Below, one piece after another: positions 1 through 6,879 of a stretch of DNA of 16,107 nt. Below the pieces are notes generated by a model, which saw nothing but the letters and a program-made list of their open reading frames with translations, ran no database searches and was not told where the DNA came from. Position 1 is the stretch's first letter. Every line of letters starts with the position of its first letter. The translations under genes and the position numbers were made by a program. Origin of the DNA: DAOVRL01 sp964459805 (lineage in GTDB: Bacteria; Planctomycetota; Phycisphaerae; Sedimentisphaerales; Anaerobacaceae); contig CAYWOD010000066.1 in assembly GCA_964459805.1 (NCBI GenBank), positions 1-16,107 of the forward strand, written 5' to 3'.

Positions 1-1
1 A

Positions 2-802
2 CCTTACCATGAGAACATAGTGCACTATAACTGGCACTGGTTCTGGGACTTCGGGAACGGAGAGATCGGCAACCAGGGTGTCCATCAGATGGACATTGCG
101 CGGTGGGCGATTCCCGGCGGCGTGCTGCCTAAGAGCGTAATCAGTATGGGCGGAAGATGGGTCAACTCGACGCCCGGTCATCCGCCGTTGACCGACCAGG
201 CCGACACACCCAACTGCCAGTTGACCGTGATGGACTTCGGCGGGCCGCTGCTCGTATTCGAGGTGATCGGCTTGGTTGACGGCAAGGGCCTCGACGGTAA
301 GAAGTATCCGAAAAAAGTCGGCAACGAGTTCTTCCTCGAAGAAGGCGCGATCAAGGGCGGAAAGTTCTATCCTAACGGTTCGGACAAGGGTGAGAGCTTA
401 GTGGACGTTGATGTGGAGATGGGTCCCGGCGACATCTTCGAGAACTTCATACACTGTGTGCGTTCGCGGAAGCGCGAGGATCTCCATGCCGACATCCTCG
501 AGGCGCATCTTTCGGCGGCGTGCTGCCACTTAGGCAATATCTCTTACCGGCTTGGCGAGCAGGTCTCGGGCAAGATCGAGCCGGACGTGCTCGGCGGGCA
601 CGAAGAAGTCGCTAAATCCTGGGAGACGATAAAACAGACCGTCAAAGGCACATTAGGCTACGATGTACCGAAGAAGACGTACTGCCTCGGCCCGCTGCTC
701 GAATTCGACCCGGAGACGGAGAAGTTTGTGAATAACCGCAGGGCCAACAGGCTGCTCACCCGGCGGTATCGCAAGCCGTTCGTCGTGCCTGAAAAGGTCT
801 AA
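2..802 (+). CDS. Gfo/Idh/MocA family oxidoreductase, C-terminal part (5' truncated by the window edge)
   Basis: The reading frame is open from the first complete codon of the window, six codons before the first possible GTG at 20, so the true start lies upstream. About 266 residues are visible, ending at a TAA. Near the visible N-terminus is WHWFWDFGNGEIGNQGVHQMD, which carries the G-N-Q-G-V-H-Q signature typical of the substrate-domain side of planctomycete Gfo/Idh/MocA dehydrogenases; the His and Asp region corresponds to the usual catalytic and substrate-binding part. Beyond it come the beta-sheet substrate domain and a C-terminal stretch with 'ENFIHCVRSRKREDLHADILEAHLSAACCHLGNISYRLG', a typical family ending. 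Family members use NAD(P) to oxidise or reduce sugars and cyclitols; the substrate here cannot be read. The nucleotide-binding Rossmann half is outside the window. It is convergent with the methyltransferase gene. Confidence 0.85.
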   Translation, partial: PYHENIVHYNWHWFWDFGNGEIGNQGVHQMDIARWAIPGGVLPKSVISMGGRWVNSTPGHPPLTDQADTPNCQLTVMDFGGPLLVFEVIGLVDGKGLDGKKYPKKVGNEFFLEEGAIKGGKFYPNGSDKGESLVDVDVEMGPGDIFENFIHCVRSRKREDLHADILEAHLSAACCHLGNISYRLGEQVSGKIEPDVLGGHEEVAKSWETIKQTVKGTLGYDVPKKTYCLGPLLEFDPETEKFVNNRRANRLLTRRYRKPFVVPEKV

Positions 803-836
803 ACAGAACCTCGGACATACTACTTTGACATCGAAG

Positions 837-875
837 TTTGGGCTCCTAAGTGCAACAATCGTTCGGGGGCCCAAA
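837..875 (+). terminator. Hairpin 34 nt after the oxidoreductase stop, possible terminator
   Basis: TTTGGGCTCC (837-846) pairs with GGGGCCCAAA (866-875) as a 10-bp stem with one U-G pair and a 19-nt loop. It lies between convergent genes, the usual place for a terminator. No T-run follows, so it is not a textbook Rho-independent terminator. Confidence 0.4.
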
Positions 876-917
876 TAGTACGGATACTATTCCGGAACAG
901 ATAAGATACTGAGTGTT

Positions 918-972
918 ATTGCGAGGAGCGGAGCGACGAAGCAATCTCAATCTTGCGAAAGCCTGAGATTGC
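918..972. repeat. REP-like interspersed repeat
   Basis: The stretch begins ATTGCGAGGAGCGGAGCGAC and continues into GCAATCTCA. Two nested inverted repeats are visible: ATTGC (918-922) with GCAAT (941-945), and a perfect 9-bp pair GCAATCTCA (941-949) with TGAGATTGC (964-972). Extragenic 'attgcgag...gaagcaatctc' repeats of this form occur in many copies in various bacterial genomes; that is recalled knowledge and the copy number here cannot be tested in one window. It sits in the convergent gap, fitting a REP-type element. Confidence 0.55.
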
Positions 973-987
973 CGGGACCGTCCACGC

Positions 988-1668
988 TCATCGGCGTTTT
1001 TTTAGTGTTAGGGCGAGGCCCTGGTCGTGTTTGTGGAGGAAGATGGTTTCGAGGTTTGGGTTTTTGGTGACGGCCTTGATGTAGTCCTGCATTTCCATAG
1101 CCTGGTCGGTGGTGTTATGGGCGAGGATTAGTCCGCCGGGGCGGACCAAGGGCAGCAGGTTGTTGAGGTAGTCGAGGTAACCTGTTTTGTCGGCGTCGAG
1201 GAAGAGGATGTCGATGGGTCCCTTTATGTTCGAGACTGTCTTGTGGGCGTCGCCCTCGATGAGCGTGACGAGGTGGCCAACACCGGCTCGCTTGAATTTC
1301 TTGCGGGCCAGTGAGGCCCGGTAGTCGTCGATTTCGTGGGTGATGAGCTTTCCGCCGGTGGCCCGCAGGGCAAGGCAGAACCATAGGGCCGAGCAGCCGT
1401 TGGAGGTGCCGACCTCTACGACTTTCTTTGCGCCGATGCTCTCGGCGAGGATGCGCAACAATCTGCCGTCTTCGGGTGGGACGTTCCACATGCCGTACTT
1501 CTCTTTATACAGATCGTCGAGGACGCCCAGGATCTTCGCTTCGGCCTTTGCATCGGCGGACAGTTTAGTCTCGGCTGGCTTATCGGCCGCCGCCCAGCTT
1601 ACAGCCATCACGGCGGATGCGATTAGCGCACAGGCCGCTACGATTAAGCTTTTTTTGTTCACAATCAT
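988..1668 (-). CDS. Exported or membrane-anchored class I SAM-dependent O-methyltransferase-like protein
   Basis: 226 residues. Residues 8-27 form a hydrophobic segment ending in an Ala-rich stretch, so a signal peptide or anchor is likely. The rest is a Rossmann-type methyltransferase: motif I VVEVGTSNG (83-91), an acidic residue after beta-2 (HEIDDY, about 111-116), and DILFLDADKTGYLDYL (153-168), the D-A-D-K-x-x-Y pattern of cation-dependent COMT/CCoAMT-like enzymes. The 'DN' metal-ligand pair that normally follows the GG of motif IV reads HN here (184-185), so one metal ligand may be His and activity is uncertain. The start ATG has a good Shine-Dalgarno (GGAGG, 8 nt upstream) lying inside the last codons of the transporter gene; the two genes are 1 nt apart and probably co-transcribed. 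The methyl acceptor is unknown. An extracytoplasmic SAM enzyme is odd, because SAM is cytosolic; it may be anchored facing inwards. Confidence 0.75.
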   Translation of the reverse strand: MIVNKKSLIVAACALIASAVMAVSWAAADKPAETKLSADAKAEAKILGVLDDLYKEKYGMWNVPPEDGRLLRILAESIGAKKVVEVGTSNGCSALWFCLALRATGGKLITHEIDDYRASLARKKFKRAGVGHLVTLIEGDAHKTVSNIKGPIDILFLDADKTGYLDYLNNLLPLVRPGGLILAHNTTDQAMEMQDYIKAVTKNPNLETIFLHKHDQGLALTLKKRR

Positions 1669-1669
1669 T

Positions 1670-2587
1670 TCATGTGCCTCCGTTTTTGCTTTTTATTCTG
1701 ATGGTGGGCAGCTTCTGGAATATTATTCCGCCGACGATGAAGATTGCGCCTACTACTGTCGATGGGAGAATATCTTCACTCAGCACAAAGTATATCACCA
1801 CGAGCGAAAGGAACGGGACCAAATAGATCAGGTTTGTGACGTGGGCGGTGGTTTCGGAGAGCTTCAAGGCTTTCAGCCAGATCAAGAAGGTGATACCCAT
1901 CTCGAACAGGCCGACATAGGTTATGCCAATGGCACCCTTTAGACTCGGGGTTTTGATCTCGCCGAACAGCAACATTAGTAGAAACACATAGGCCGAGGCA
2001 AAGACGAAGTTCAAGAACATTCTGACGGCCGTATCCTGCTTGTCTTTGACGTTGTAAATCCAATAGAGCGCCCAGGGTATCGAGCTGCCGGTTGCCAACG
2101 CCACGCCGAGGGGATCGGTGAGCTTGAAGCTCGAAATGCGTCCCTCGGTCGAGATGACCAGAACGCCGAAGAAGCTGATCAATATGGCCAGGATGTCTCT
2201 GCGTTTGATTTTCTGCTTTAGTATCGGGGCCGACAGCAGGACGAGCGTCAACGGCCAGACGAAATTGAGCGGCTGGGCCTCCTGGGCCCGGAGGATTGAG
2301 TATGCCTTGAAAAGGACGGTGTAGTACAAAAAGGGGCTCAAAAAGCCCAACATTGCCGAACGCAGATAGTCCCGCCTTGAAAGGGCTTTCAGCAGGCCCA
2401 GTTTACGCGAGAACAACAAATAAACGAACAGTGCGATGCTCGATGCAAGCGAAGCGCCGAATAGAAGGGGCAAAACAGGCAGGTTGAGATGCTCTGGCGA
2501 CAGACATATCTTAAAAGCCGAGGCCGACGTTGACCAGAACAGTACCGCAACACAGGCATAGATGTAAGCTTTTTTTTGGTTTCCCAT
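1670..2587 (-). CDS. EamA/DMT-superfamily transporter
   Basis: 305 residues from the ATG at 2587, with about ten hydrophobic helices in two five-helix halves. The motif 'KAYSILRAQEAQPLNFVWPL' (about 94-113) in the first half is the typical EamA signature. This family of drug/metabolite transporters exports small metabolites or amino acids across the inner membrane; the substrate cannot be told. A GTG at 2659 would give 24 more residues, but they are not hydrophobic or family-like. A sigma70-type promoter at 2660-2688 would start the transcript near 2653, downstream of that GTG, so the ATG is preferred. The ribosome site is weak (GGTG). The gene is followed 1 nt later by the methyltransferase-like gene, probably as a two-gene operon. 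Confidence 0.85.
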   Translation of the reverse strand: MGNQKKAYIYACVAVLFWSTSASAFKICLSPEHLNLPVLPLLFGASLASSIALFVYLLFSRKLGLLKALSRRDYLRSAMLGFLSPFLYYTVLFKAYSILRAQEAQPLNFVWPLTLVLLSAPILKQKIKRRDILAILISFFGVLVISTEGRISSFKLTDPLGVALATGSSIPWALYWIYNVKDKQDTAVRMFLNFVFASAYVFLLMLLFGEIKTPSLKGAIGITYVGLFEMGITFLIWLKALKLSETTAHVTNLIYLVPFLSLVVIYFVLSEDILPSTVVGAIFIVGGIIFQKLPTIRIKSKNGGT

Positions 2588-2659
2588 TTCAGCAAGCACC
2601 ACAAAGCAGCATTCGGCAAATCGGGTTTCGATGCCCCGCCGGGAAATTGCTGCCGCCAC

Positions 2660-2688
2660 ATAATATCGAAGTGCCTTGCGATGTGCAA
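2660..2688 (-). promoter_or_regulatory. Sigma70-like promoter of the EamA-methyltransferase operon
   Basis: On the minus strand, TTGCAC (2688-2683) as -35, a 17-nt spacer, and TATTAT (2665-2660) as -10, the latter matching TATAAT at 5 of 6. The predicted transcript start near 2653 gives a leader of about 65 nt to the ATG at 2587. Confidence 0.55.
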
Positions 2689-2699
2689 TGAATCTCTTG

Positions 2700-2714
2700 C
2701 CATAGAGGCTATGG
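2700..2714. promoter_or_regulatory. Small palindrome upstream of the -35, possible operator
   Basis: CCATAG (2700-2705), AGG, CTATGG (2709-2714) form a perfect 6-bp inverted repeat 11 nt upstream of the -35 hexamer of the transporter promoter. The position would suit an activator or repressor site. The repeat is short and could be chance. Confidence 0.2.
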
Positions 2715-2722
2715 ACTGTCCC

Positions 2723-2749
2723 AAAAGGAAAGGCCTGTCCGCGGCAGGC
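2723..2749 (-). terminator. Probable Rho-independent terminator of the pseudopilin operon
   Basis: On the minus strand, GCCTG...CAGGC (2749-2733) forms a GC-rich 7-bp stem including a U-G pair, followed by CTTTCCTTTT (2732-2723). It lies 54 nt past the stop of the last gene of the operon. The T tract is interrupted by CC, so efficiency is uncertain. Confidence 0.45.
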
Positions 2750-2803
2750 GCTCTTGATTCCTATATATTGTGTTCGCGGTTTTTGGGGACTACGCGGTGT
2801 TTG

Positions 2804-3184
2804 TCATAAATCAACTGTGTATTTGTTTCGGCTTGTAAAGGTGCGTCTCTTGCGGGTGCACGAGGTATCAATCTGAGCCTGTGGCTTCTGATTCGCCGCA
2901 ACATCTATGGTGACGCTCAGGCTTGCCTGGCCGATGCCGATGCCGGTGACATCAAGCTCTGTCGGTTTGTTGAACAGCTCGGCGTTTTGGCTCTTGAGGT
3001 TATTCCTTGCCCAGGCCAGACCGCTCGCTGTCAGATTACGCTGCACCGCACGAAGATAAGCGGCATCCGATTGAAAGAGCATTGTATTGGAATCGTCCGC
3101 CAGGACGTACATCAGAACACCGACCACAATTAGCAAGACTATCACCAACACCATAACGAAACCGTTTTGTCCGGTTGTTTTCAT
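2804..3184 (-). CDS. PilX/GspK-like minor pseudopilin
   Basis: 126 residues from the ATG at 3184. The frame extends further upstream, but that extension overlaps the previous gene and has no pilin-like sequence. The N-terminus is a short polar leader with GQNGF (5-9), then one long hydrophobic helix (about 9-29), as in type IV pilin-like proteins. Unlike its neighbours it has no Glu at +5, which is usual for PilX/GspK-type minor pilins. Following the helix, 'YLRAVQRNLTASGLAWARNNL' resembles the conserved 'aeaGl..A...L' helix of that family. It would sit at the tip of the pseudopilus. It is the last of seven genes in the operon, 17 nt after the GspJ-like gene, with a weak ribosome site. The short, basic, Thr-rich C-terminus has no recognisable domain. 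Confidence 0.65.
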   Translation of the reverse strand: MKTTGQNGFVMVLVIVLLIVVGVLMYVLADDSNTMLFQSDAAYLRAVQRNLTASGLAWARNNLKSQNAELFNKPTELDVTGIGIGQASLSVTIDVAANQKPQAQIDTSCTRKRRTFTSRNKYTVDL

Positions 3185-3201
3185 CGCTGATCCCACGCCT
3201 T

Positions 3202-3690
3202 TCAAAAAGCACCCACGAAATAGAGACGAGAGCCGGCCATTTTCTCCAGCCGTCGATTCCGAAATTTCTGCTTCACGTGTGTCCGGACCTCGACAGCATA
3301 GCCCGTACCGTCTTTTCTCCAAACCTCCCATTGAACCTGAGCATTCGGCACAGACCAGGCGGTCGCGCCCTTGGCATTGTCTGCCAGGTTTCGCCTGAGC
3401 ACCTTGCCGTCGGCCAGCTCGTAGCAGATAATCCCGTCCGCAAGTTCAATCAGCAACACTTCATTATAGGCGGTGTAGCCGGCAGAAGACTGCGGCAGGC
3501 CTTTTGCCCTGTCAACATCTTGCTGTATCTGCTCCAGGACATCGAGCACGGTCGTGTTCTCCTGCACGACTCTGGATGCCTGCGGTATATCACGCACGAG
3601 GGTCCTGAACAATCCGTTCAAGACGAGCATCACGACCGGAAGCACAATGATTATGGCCATCATTTCAATCAAGCTGTAGCCCTTGCGCAT
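3202..3690 (-). CDS. GspJ/PilW-like prepilin with type IV methylation motif
   Basis: 162 residues. The N-terminus MRKGYSLIEMMAIIIV is a classic prepilin: a short basic leader, cleavage after Gly4, and Glu at +5 of the mature protein, followed by a hydrophobic helix to about residue 28. The region after it ('VVQENTTVLDVLEQIQQDVDRAKGLP') is typical of GspJ-like minor pseudopilins, and the size fits. Cleavage would need a prepilin peptidase, which is not in this window. The start has a good Shine-Dalgarno (GAGGAG) inside the end of the preceding gene, with only 4 nt between the two genes, implying translational coupling. Assignment to J rather than H or another minor type is by position and general pattern only. 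Confidence 0.75.
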   Translation of the reverse strand: MRKGYSLIEMMAIIIVLPVVMLVLNGLFRTLVRDIPQASRVVQENTTVLDVLEQIQQDVDRAKGLPQSSAGYTAYNEVLLIELADGIICYELADGKVLRRNLADNAKGATAWSVPNAQVQWEVWRKDGTGYAVEVRTHVKQKFRNRRLEKMAGSRLYFVGAF

Positions 3691-3694
3691 ATCT

Positions 3695-4114
3695 TCACTC
3701 CTCTTTGGCCGATTGGTCCTGTTCGGCGCCAGCGGTCACGGCCTTGTTACCGCGGACATATCTGCTCAGCCGGACTTTGATCTCTTTGCGAAAGCTCTTG
3801 CCCGTTGCCGTCACTTCCACCAAGGTCATTGCCTCCCAGCGGCCGGCACCGAGGGACGTCTCGATCGAGACACTGATATCCGGCCAGAGCGACTGAAATC
3901 TCTCCTCGGGGATTGGCTCATTTGTGGCCGTTATGCTGTCAAGCTGCGCCTGGGCGGCGGCGATGCAGTGCTGCCTGACCAACTGGTAGCGGTTGAACTT
4001 GGCAAATCCGCGCAGCGACAAGCCCAAAGACATCATGATGACGCCCATAACGGCAACCGCCACCATTATCTCAGTCAGCCAGAAACCAGCATATCTTCTG
4101 TTCTTATGCGACAC
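3695..4114 (-). CDS. GspI/PilV-like prepilin with type IV methylation motif
   Basis: 139 residues, GTG start at 4114 with GGAG 8 nt upstream. The leader MSHKNRRYAG is basic, with cleavage expected after Gly10, and the mature protein starts FWLTE with Glu at +5, then a hydrophobic helix to about residue 31. The following helix 'HCIAAAQAQLDSI' matches the 'A..qaqalLdal' style of GspI/PilV minor pilins. The mature domain is small, ending in a polar acidic tail. The gene lies 21 nt after the second GspF gene and 4 nt before the GspJ-like gene, matching the I-J-K order of minor pseudopilins in type II secretion operons. Confidence 0.75.
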   Translation of the reverse strand: MSHKNRRYAGFWLTEIMVAVAVMGVIMMSLGLSLRGFAKFNRYQLVRQHCIAAAQAQLDSITATNEPIPEERFQSLWPDISVSIETSLGAGRWEAMTLVEVTATGKSFRKEIKVRLSRYVRGNKAVTAGAEQDQSAKEE

Positions 4115-4135
4115 GACTTTGCTCCAGATGTTCCG

Positions 4136-5638
4136 TTAAGGATACACCGACTCGGCAATCGCGTGAATTATTGCGACCGGCGCCGAGAAGATTGCATAAA
4201 CCACGAAGCCCACGATTGTCCCCATGACTACTGTGACACAGGGGCCCATTATGAACCTGATAAGATTCGCGCAATAACTATAATTGGCGCGATAAAGAGA
4301 TTCGAGCGTTTCGAGAACAGTCAGGGTATTGCCGGGGTCGGACTGCTGATCGAACGCCCAGGCTAAGCCGCCGCCCAGGCCGCTTTGCTTGGCTGCTTCG
4401 GCGATATTCTCTCCGGCCTCGACCCTCTCAAGCCATCTTTCCAGCCGCTTTCTAACGCAGTTGTTCACGTCCAAATCGAGGGCATTGGCGATTGCATCGT
4501 TGACCGTGCGGCCTGCGTTGAGTGAGAGCCTGAGCATCCCGGTGGCCTGCACCATAGCATAGTTCTTCTCAAACCAGTGCGTGACGGGCAGATGCCACTT
4601 GAAGAAATCACCCATTCGCGAGAGCAAATAAGGCTCTCCCGGGCGGCGTTGACGAAACCTCAAATAGATAGAAAGCGGAACAACCACAAGGACCACAAAA
4701 GCCAGCGCCAGCCCGAACAATGCGCCGTGGTCCCATGCAATGAATGACGTGATTCCAATTAGCAGTCGGGTAGCCGCAGGTAACTGGGCTCCTTCGGTCA
4801 TTTCTGTTAGGACCAAGCTAAAGTTCGGCATAACAAACGTCAATATGCCCCAGACCTGAAAGCCTACGATGCACAATAATACGAGCGGATAGAAGGGCTG
4901 AACCGGCTCGACCTGTCTGCTCTCTTCGAACCTGGCGGCCATATCCGCTTCGATGCTCCTGAAAGCATGGGGAAGCTGATTGATCGGTTCGGCGGCGGCG
5001 ATCATAGCCGTTGCGTAGCTCGGGCACTTCGGATAGCCCCGCCTGATCGCCTCGGTTACTGAGCAGCCCAGAACCAGCCACTTTCTTATACTTCGCAGAA
5101 TTCTGGACCGCGCGTCGCTTCGTCCGCCGGCCGCCGATTCAAGGGCCATTGGCAGCGGCAGATTCTGCCGCATGCTTGCGCCGATCGTCGAGATGACATA
5201 CGTCGCAGTTGTGTGCCGGGACGTCAGGCCAAAGTTTATGGCCGCACCTACAAAACCCACTGCGCAGATAAACAGCAGCAACGCAAAGAATCCGAACGAC
5301 GGCACGTTGAGCACGGTGACAAATACAGTCAAAACGAAAAGCCCGATTGCGAAGCTCCAGAGCAGGAGCCTGGCACATTTCTGAGGCCACTGCTGCTCGT
5401 CCAGCTCGCGTCTCGACAGCAATATCGACGCTAACGCAGCCACGAGGATTAGCGGTATAAGGAGCAGGGCTTGGAATATAGTGCCCTCGTCTTCGGTTAG
5501 AAATGCCGCGGAAACAAAAAGGGTGCATAGGATTGGCGCAGTAATTAGGGCTATTCCGGGCCTTCTGCGGCCAAGAAGCACGTAGAAGACGGCCAACAAT
5601 AGTCCTACAATTATTACGGCACCTTCACCAGTCATCAT
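4136..5638 (-). CDS. Second GspF-like inner-membrane platform protein with an extra N-terminal membrane domain
   Basis: 500 residues. The ATG at 5638 overlaps the previous stop as ATGA, a translational-coupling arrangement, so upstream extensions are rejected. Residues 1-137 hold about five hydrophobic segments (roughly 7-23, 28-46, 54-73, 89-107, 109-137), not part of ordinary GspF. Then two GspF-type helical domains follow (about 141-270 and 348-470), with hydrophobic segments near 241-262, 290-325 and 475-495. The motif 'FVMPNFSLVLTEMTEGAQLP' (about 268-287) is nearly the same as in the adjacent GspF, showing homology. GspF proteins are the membrane platform that the cytosolic ATPase turns or pushes during pilus assembly. 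Two different GspF-like proteins in tandem could form a heteromeric platform, as in Tad systems (TadB/TadC); that role is inference. Confidence 0.75.
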   Translation of the reverse strand: MMTGEGAVIIVGLLLAVFYVLLGRRRPGIALITAPILCTLFVSAAFLTEDEGTIFQALLLIPLILVAALASILLSRRELDEQQWPQKCARLLLWSFAIGLFVLTVFVTVLNVPSFGFFALLLFICAVGFVGAAINFGLTSRHTTATYVISTIGASMRQNLPLPMALESAAGGRSDARSRILRSIRKWLVLGCSVTEAIRRGYPKCPSYATAMIAAAEPINQLPHAFRSIEADMAARFEESRQVEPVQPFYPLVLLCIVGFQVWGILTFVMPNFSLVLTEMTEGAQLPAATRLLIGITSFIAWDHGALFGLALAFVVLVVVPLSIYLRFRQRRPGEPYLLSRMGDFFKWHLPVTHWFEKNYAMVQATGMLRLSLNAGRTVNDAIANALDLDVNNCVRKRLERWLERVEAGENIAEAAKQSGLGGGLAWAFDQQSDPGNTLTVLETLESLYRANYSYCANLIRFIMGPCVTVVMGTIVGFVVYAIFSAPVAIIHAIAESVYP

Positions 5639-6834
5639 GAACTCATCGTAGTAATAATCTGTATCATGGGCAGGAACATCGCAAGGACGCACAACATCAC
5701 TATCCCGCCTACTCCAATCAGCGCGGTCGGCAGTAGAATAGCCTGCAGCCGGGCCTGGCCATAGCGGGCCTGCTCGGAATACATCTGGCCGAGGCTGTAC
5801 AGATTATCCTGCAGCTCGTTGCGCTGCGTGCCCAACTGAATTGAATACAGAAACAATCTCGGTATCACCCGGCAGAACTGCCCCGCTTCCAGGATATTAG
5901 CCCCCTGCTCGATCTGGCCTGCGAGGACTTCGCTTTCCAATATCAGCTTCTCGCTTCCCGTCGAGCCGGCCGCCAGTCTCAGGCACGCGGGCATATCGCA
6001 ACCGGCTGAGACCATCATCGCCATCGCCTCAGCCATCCTGCTCAAGAGGCTGCTGTGATAGACCCTGCCGATAACGGGGATCATCATAAACAGCGATTCC
6101 CTCAGCCGACGCCCTGCGCTGAATGACGAGAACATGGCAAAGAGGAATATGATCGCAGCGATGGTAAATCCAACTGCGGTCCAGAATGGCAGAACGTTTC
6201 TCGCCATACTCAGAAACAGTCTGGTTAGCCCCGGCAATTCCGCGCCCTCTGTCATCTCTGTGAGTATCGGCCCGAACTGAGGGATTATGAACATGAAGAT
6301 GCCTGTTATGATGATCGCGCTCATCACCAGGATGACCGCCGGATAGCCGAAGGCCTCAAATATGATTCTCCTTGTCCGCGTGGCCAGCTCGAGGTGTCTA
6401 TTGAGGCTCGTGAGCATTTCGCTGAGTCTGCCGGTCTCGACGCCGGCCTTTAGTATCCGCCCGTAAAGAGGCGTGAAGCGCTTCTGTCTTTTCTCAAATG
6501 CGTCCTCGATGCTAACCCCGCCCTCAAGCTCTCCGGCTATGTCATCGATGAGCCGGCGCATCGATTTTGAGCTGACGTCACCGGCAAGCTCGCGCAGGCC
6601 CTTCTCCAGAGGTATCCCGGCCCCGGTTATCGAGGCAAGCTGCTGATTGAAGAGCATGAACTCGTTTCTGCCGACGGCTGTCTTGAGCTTTTTGGGCTTG
6701 GCCTTTTCAATCGAATGGACCGTCAGTTGCATCTGTGTCAGTCCTTCACTTGCCTCGGCCGGCGTGCCGGCCTCAATCGTGCCCTTCATCAGCCTGCCGG
6801 CGGATGTCACTGCGTTATATTCAAAAGTCGCCAT
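5635..6834 (-). CDS. gspF: GspF/PilC-type inner-membrane platform protein
   Basis: 399 residues, the usual family length. The N-terminal 'FEYNAVTSAGRLMKGTIEA' is the standard GspF/PilC opening. Two repeated GspF domains (about 58-180 and 255-378) are each followed by hydrophobic helices (about 163-187, 209-232, 366-394). 'FIIPQFGPILTEMTEGAELP' matches the conserved region after the first membrane segment. The protein forms the inner-membrane platform contacting the assembly ATPase. The ribosome site is AGGA about 9 nt upstream. The gene is 45 nt after the secreted-protein gene and overlaps the next gene, the second GspF, by 4 nt. The exact system (type II secretion or type IV pilus) cannot be fixed because the secretin and other platform genes are absent here. 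Confidence 0.9.
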   Translation of the reverse strand: MATFEYNAVTSAGRLMKGTIEAGTPAEASEGLTQMQLTVHSIEKAKPKKLKTAVGRNEFMLFNQQLASITGAGIPLEKGLRELAGDVSSKSMRRLIDDIAGELEGGVSIEDAFEKRQKRFTPLYGRILKAGVETGRLSEMLTSLNRHLELATRTRRIIFEAFGYPAVILVMSAIIITGIFMFIIPQFGPILTEMTEGAELPGLTRLFLSMARNVLPFWTAVGFTIAAIIFLFAMFSSFSAGRRLRESLFMMIPVIGRVYHSSLLSRMAEAMAMMVSAGCDMPACLRLAAGSTGSEKLILESEVLAGQIEQGANILEAGQFCRVIPRLFLYSIQLGTQRNELQDNLYSLGQMYSEQARYGQARLQAILLPTALIGVGGIVMLCVLAMFLPMIQIITTMSS

Positions 6835-6879
6835 CTCATATTCCTCACAATTGTGCGGGACGAACGAGTAATCGCACCT

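Noticed and set aside
2588..2659. A GTG start at 2659 for the EamA transporter, adding 24 residues
   Set aside because: The predicted promoter -10 lies at 2660-2665, so the transcript would begin after this GTG. The added residues are not like the family.
3185..3331. A 49-residue N-terminal extension of the PilX/GspK-like gene
   Set aside because: It overlaps the GspJ-like gene in another frame and would bury the pilin leader inside the protein; the ATG at 3184 places the leader at the N-terminus.
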